A stretch of DNA of 64,000 nucleotides from Flagellimonas sediminis. GTDB lineage: Bacteria > Bacteroidota > Bacteroidia > Flavobacteriales > Flavobacteriaceae. Below, piece by piece: positions 63,570 to 64,000 of this stretch. How positions within the stretch are numbered: the first letter of the stretch is position 1; each line of letters begins with the position of its first letter. Below the pieces are notes generated by a model, which saw nothing but the letters and a program-made list of their open reading frames with translations, was not told the origin of the DNA and ran no database searches. Made by a program: the position numbers and the translations under genes. The DNA lies in assembly GCF_010500845.1 (NCBI RefSeq), contig NZ_JAAAMI010000011.1, positions 55,132-119,131 on the forward strand, written 5' to 3'.

Positions 63570-63794
63570 ATGGGAAAAATTAAAAAATTTAATTCGGACA
63601 CCTTCTTAAGGATATTCGCCCTATTAATGTCCGTGTCGCTGTGTTCTTGGATCGCACCACTTGTTTTTGAATTAGAGGTTAATGAGATTAAAGTGGTCTA
63701 CATGATAAGAACATTCACTTTCGTTATGATTACTTTAATGATTATTGTTCCGTTAATTTTATTCTCTTTCGAAAAACCAAAAAAGTACAAATAG
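63570..63794 (+). CDS. Small two-helix membrane protein
   Basis: 74 residues starting MGKIKKFNSDTFLRIFALLM with two hydrophobic helices (about 13-32 and 44-66) and a basic end (EKPKKYK). No family recognised. It stands alone between the toxin gene and the second IS21 end and has a sound A-rich leader. Confidence 0.5.
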   Translation: MGKIKKFNSDTFLRIFALLMSVSLCSWIAPLVFELEVNEIKVVYMIRTFTFVMITLMIIVPLILFSFEKPKKYK

Positions 63795-63886
63795 GCAATT
63801 AAAACGAATAGGAATGCCAGAAGACGAATTTTCCATACAGGTAAAGTCAAAATAGCAAGGAGAATACCTTGATTGCAAAAAACGGG

Positions 63887-64000
63887 CATAGTATACCACC
63901 TTCGGCGGGTCAAAGTGAGCCACCCGCGGCGGACCAAAGTGAGCATAGTGGGGCGGATGAACGTGAGCCACTAAAAAGATCGATTCTATTTGAGTGTTGC
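63887..64000 (+). mobile_element. Left end of a second IS21-like element
   Basis: From about 63887 the sequence repeats the IS21 left end seen at 57862: CATAGTATACCACCTTCG is identical in both. Three AAAGTGAGC-type repeats follow with 24-base spacing (63912, 63936 and, with one mismatch, 63960). Inside the repeats the two copies differ, so it is a related element rather than an exact copy. istA would lie beyond the window. It has the same orientation as the first element. Confidence 0.75.

Noticed and set aside
1..64000. tRNA, rRNA or CRISPR loci
   Set aside because: Reading the intergenic regions showed no cloverleaf-like or rRNA-like sequence and no true repeat-spacer array.

Overview
The window reads as chromosome-like DNA of a member of the Bacteroidota, most likely the Flavobacteriaceae. 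The evidence is the set of lineage-typical families (HYC_CC_PP, DUF6503, DUF5676, SHOCT membrane peptides, a FecA-type TonB receptor), A-rich leaders instead of Shine-Dalgarno sites, and a TAnnTTTG-type -7 promoter box upstream of the TonB receptor. Almost every gene from 1 to 49.6 kb lies on the minus strand.

Layout. (1) 0-2.9 kb: an MFS transporter and a CopB-like CPH P-type ATPase whose 5' end carries a small palindromic insertion. (2) 2.9-8.1 kb: a tight five-gene operon (LolA-like protein, two FtsX/MacB-type permeases, their ATPase, a beta-barrel protein), probably a trans-envelope transport system. (3) 8.2-32.3 kb: an energy and stress island. It holds enolase, PfkA, class I aldolase, an archaeal-type GAPDH, alpha-glucan phosphorylase, a GH13 amylase, acetate kinase, D-lactate dehydrogenase, a double-domain Usp, MgtC/DUF4010, a site-2 protease, a spermidine-synthase-like membrane protein, a second P-type ATPase with an unusual CPD motif, a dicarboxylate symporter and a geranylgeranyl-reductase-family flavoprotein. 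The island is eroding: fragments of phosphoketolase, a HAD phosphatase, an MBL-fold exonuclease and an ATP-cone protein lie between intact genes. (4) 32.3-38.3 kb: HMA protein, cyclopropane fatty acid synthase, NhaA, NDH-2, two tandem Usp and a metal-binding lipoprotein. (5) 38.3-46.9 kb: a copper-handling block with a two-domain multicopper oxidase, a beta-barrel, Met/His-rich lipoproteins, SHOCT peptides, a CopZ-like HMA protein and two AraC regulators that begin with HMA-like domains. (6) 47.1-54.5 kb: a periplasmic GMC dehydrogenase with its small subunit, a Rieske protein, a DUF6503 protein, a TonB receptor, a relic of a CopA C-terminus and a small CxxC protein. (7) 54.5-57.9 kb: MtfA-like peptidase, prohibitin-like protein and a truncated MscS channel. 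(8) 57.9-64 kb: an IS21-family element joined on its right to a 5'-truncated PRTRC ThiF gene, then an AbiE-type toxin-antitoxin pair, and the left end of a second IS21-like element at the window edge.

Inferred theme: copper and envelope stress tolerance combined with fermentative, low-oxygen energy metabolism (glycogen to lactate/acetate, Usp, symporters), in a region shaped by small deletions and IS activity. All family calls come from reading motifs by eye; no database search was run.
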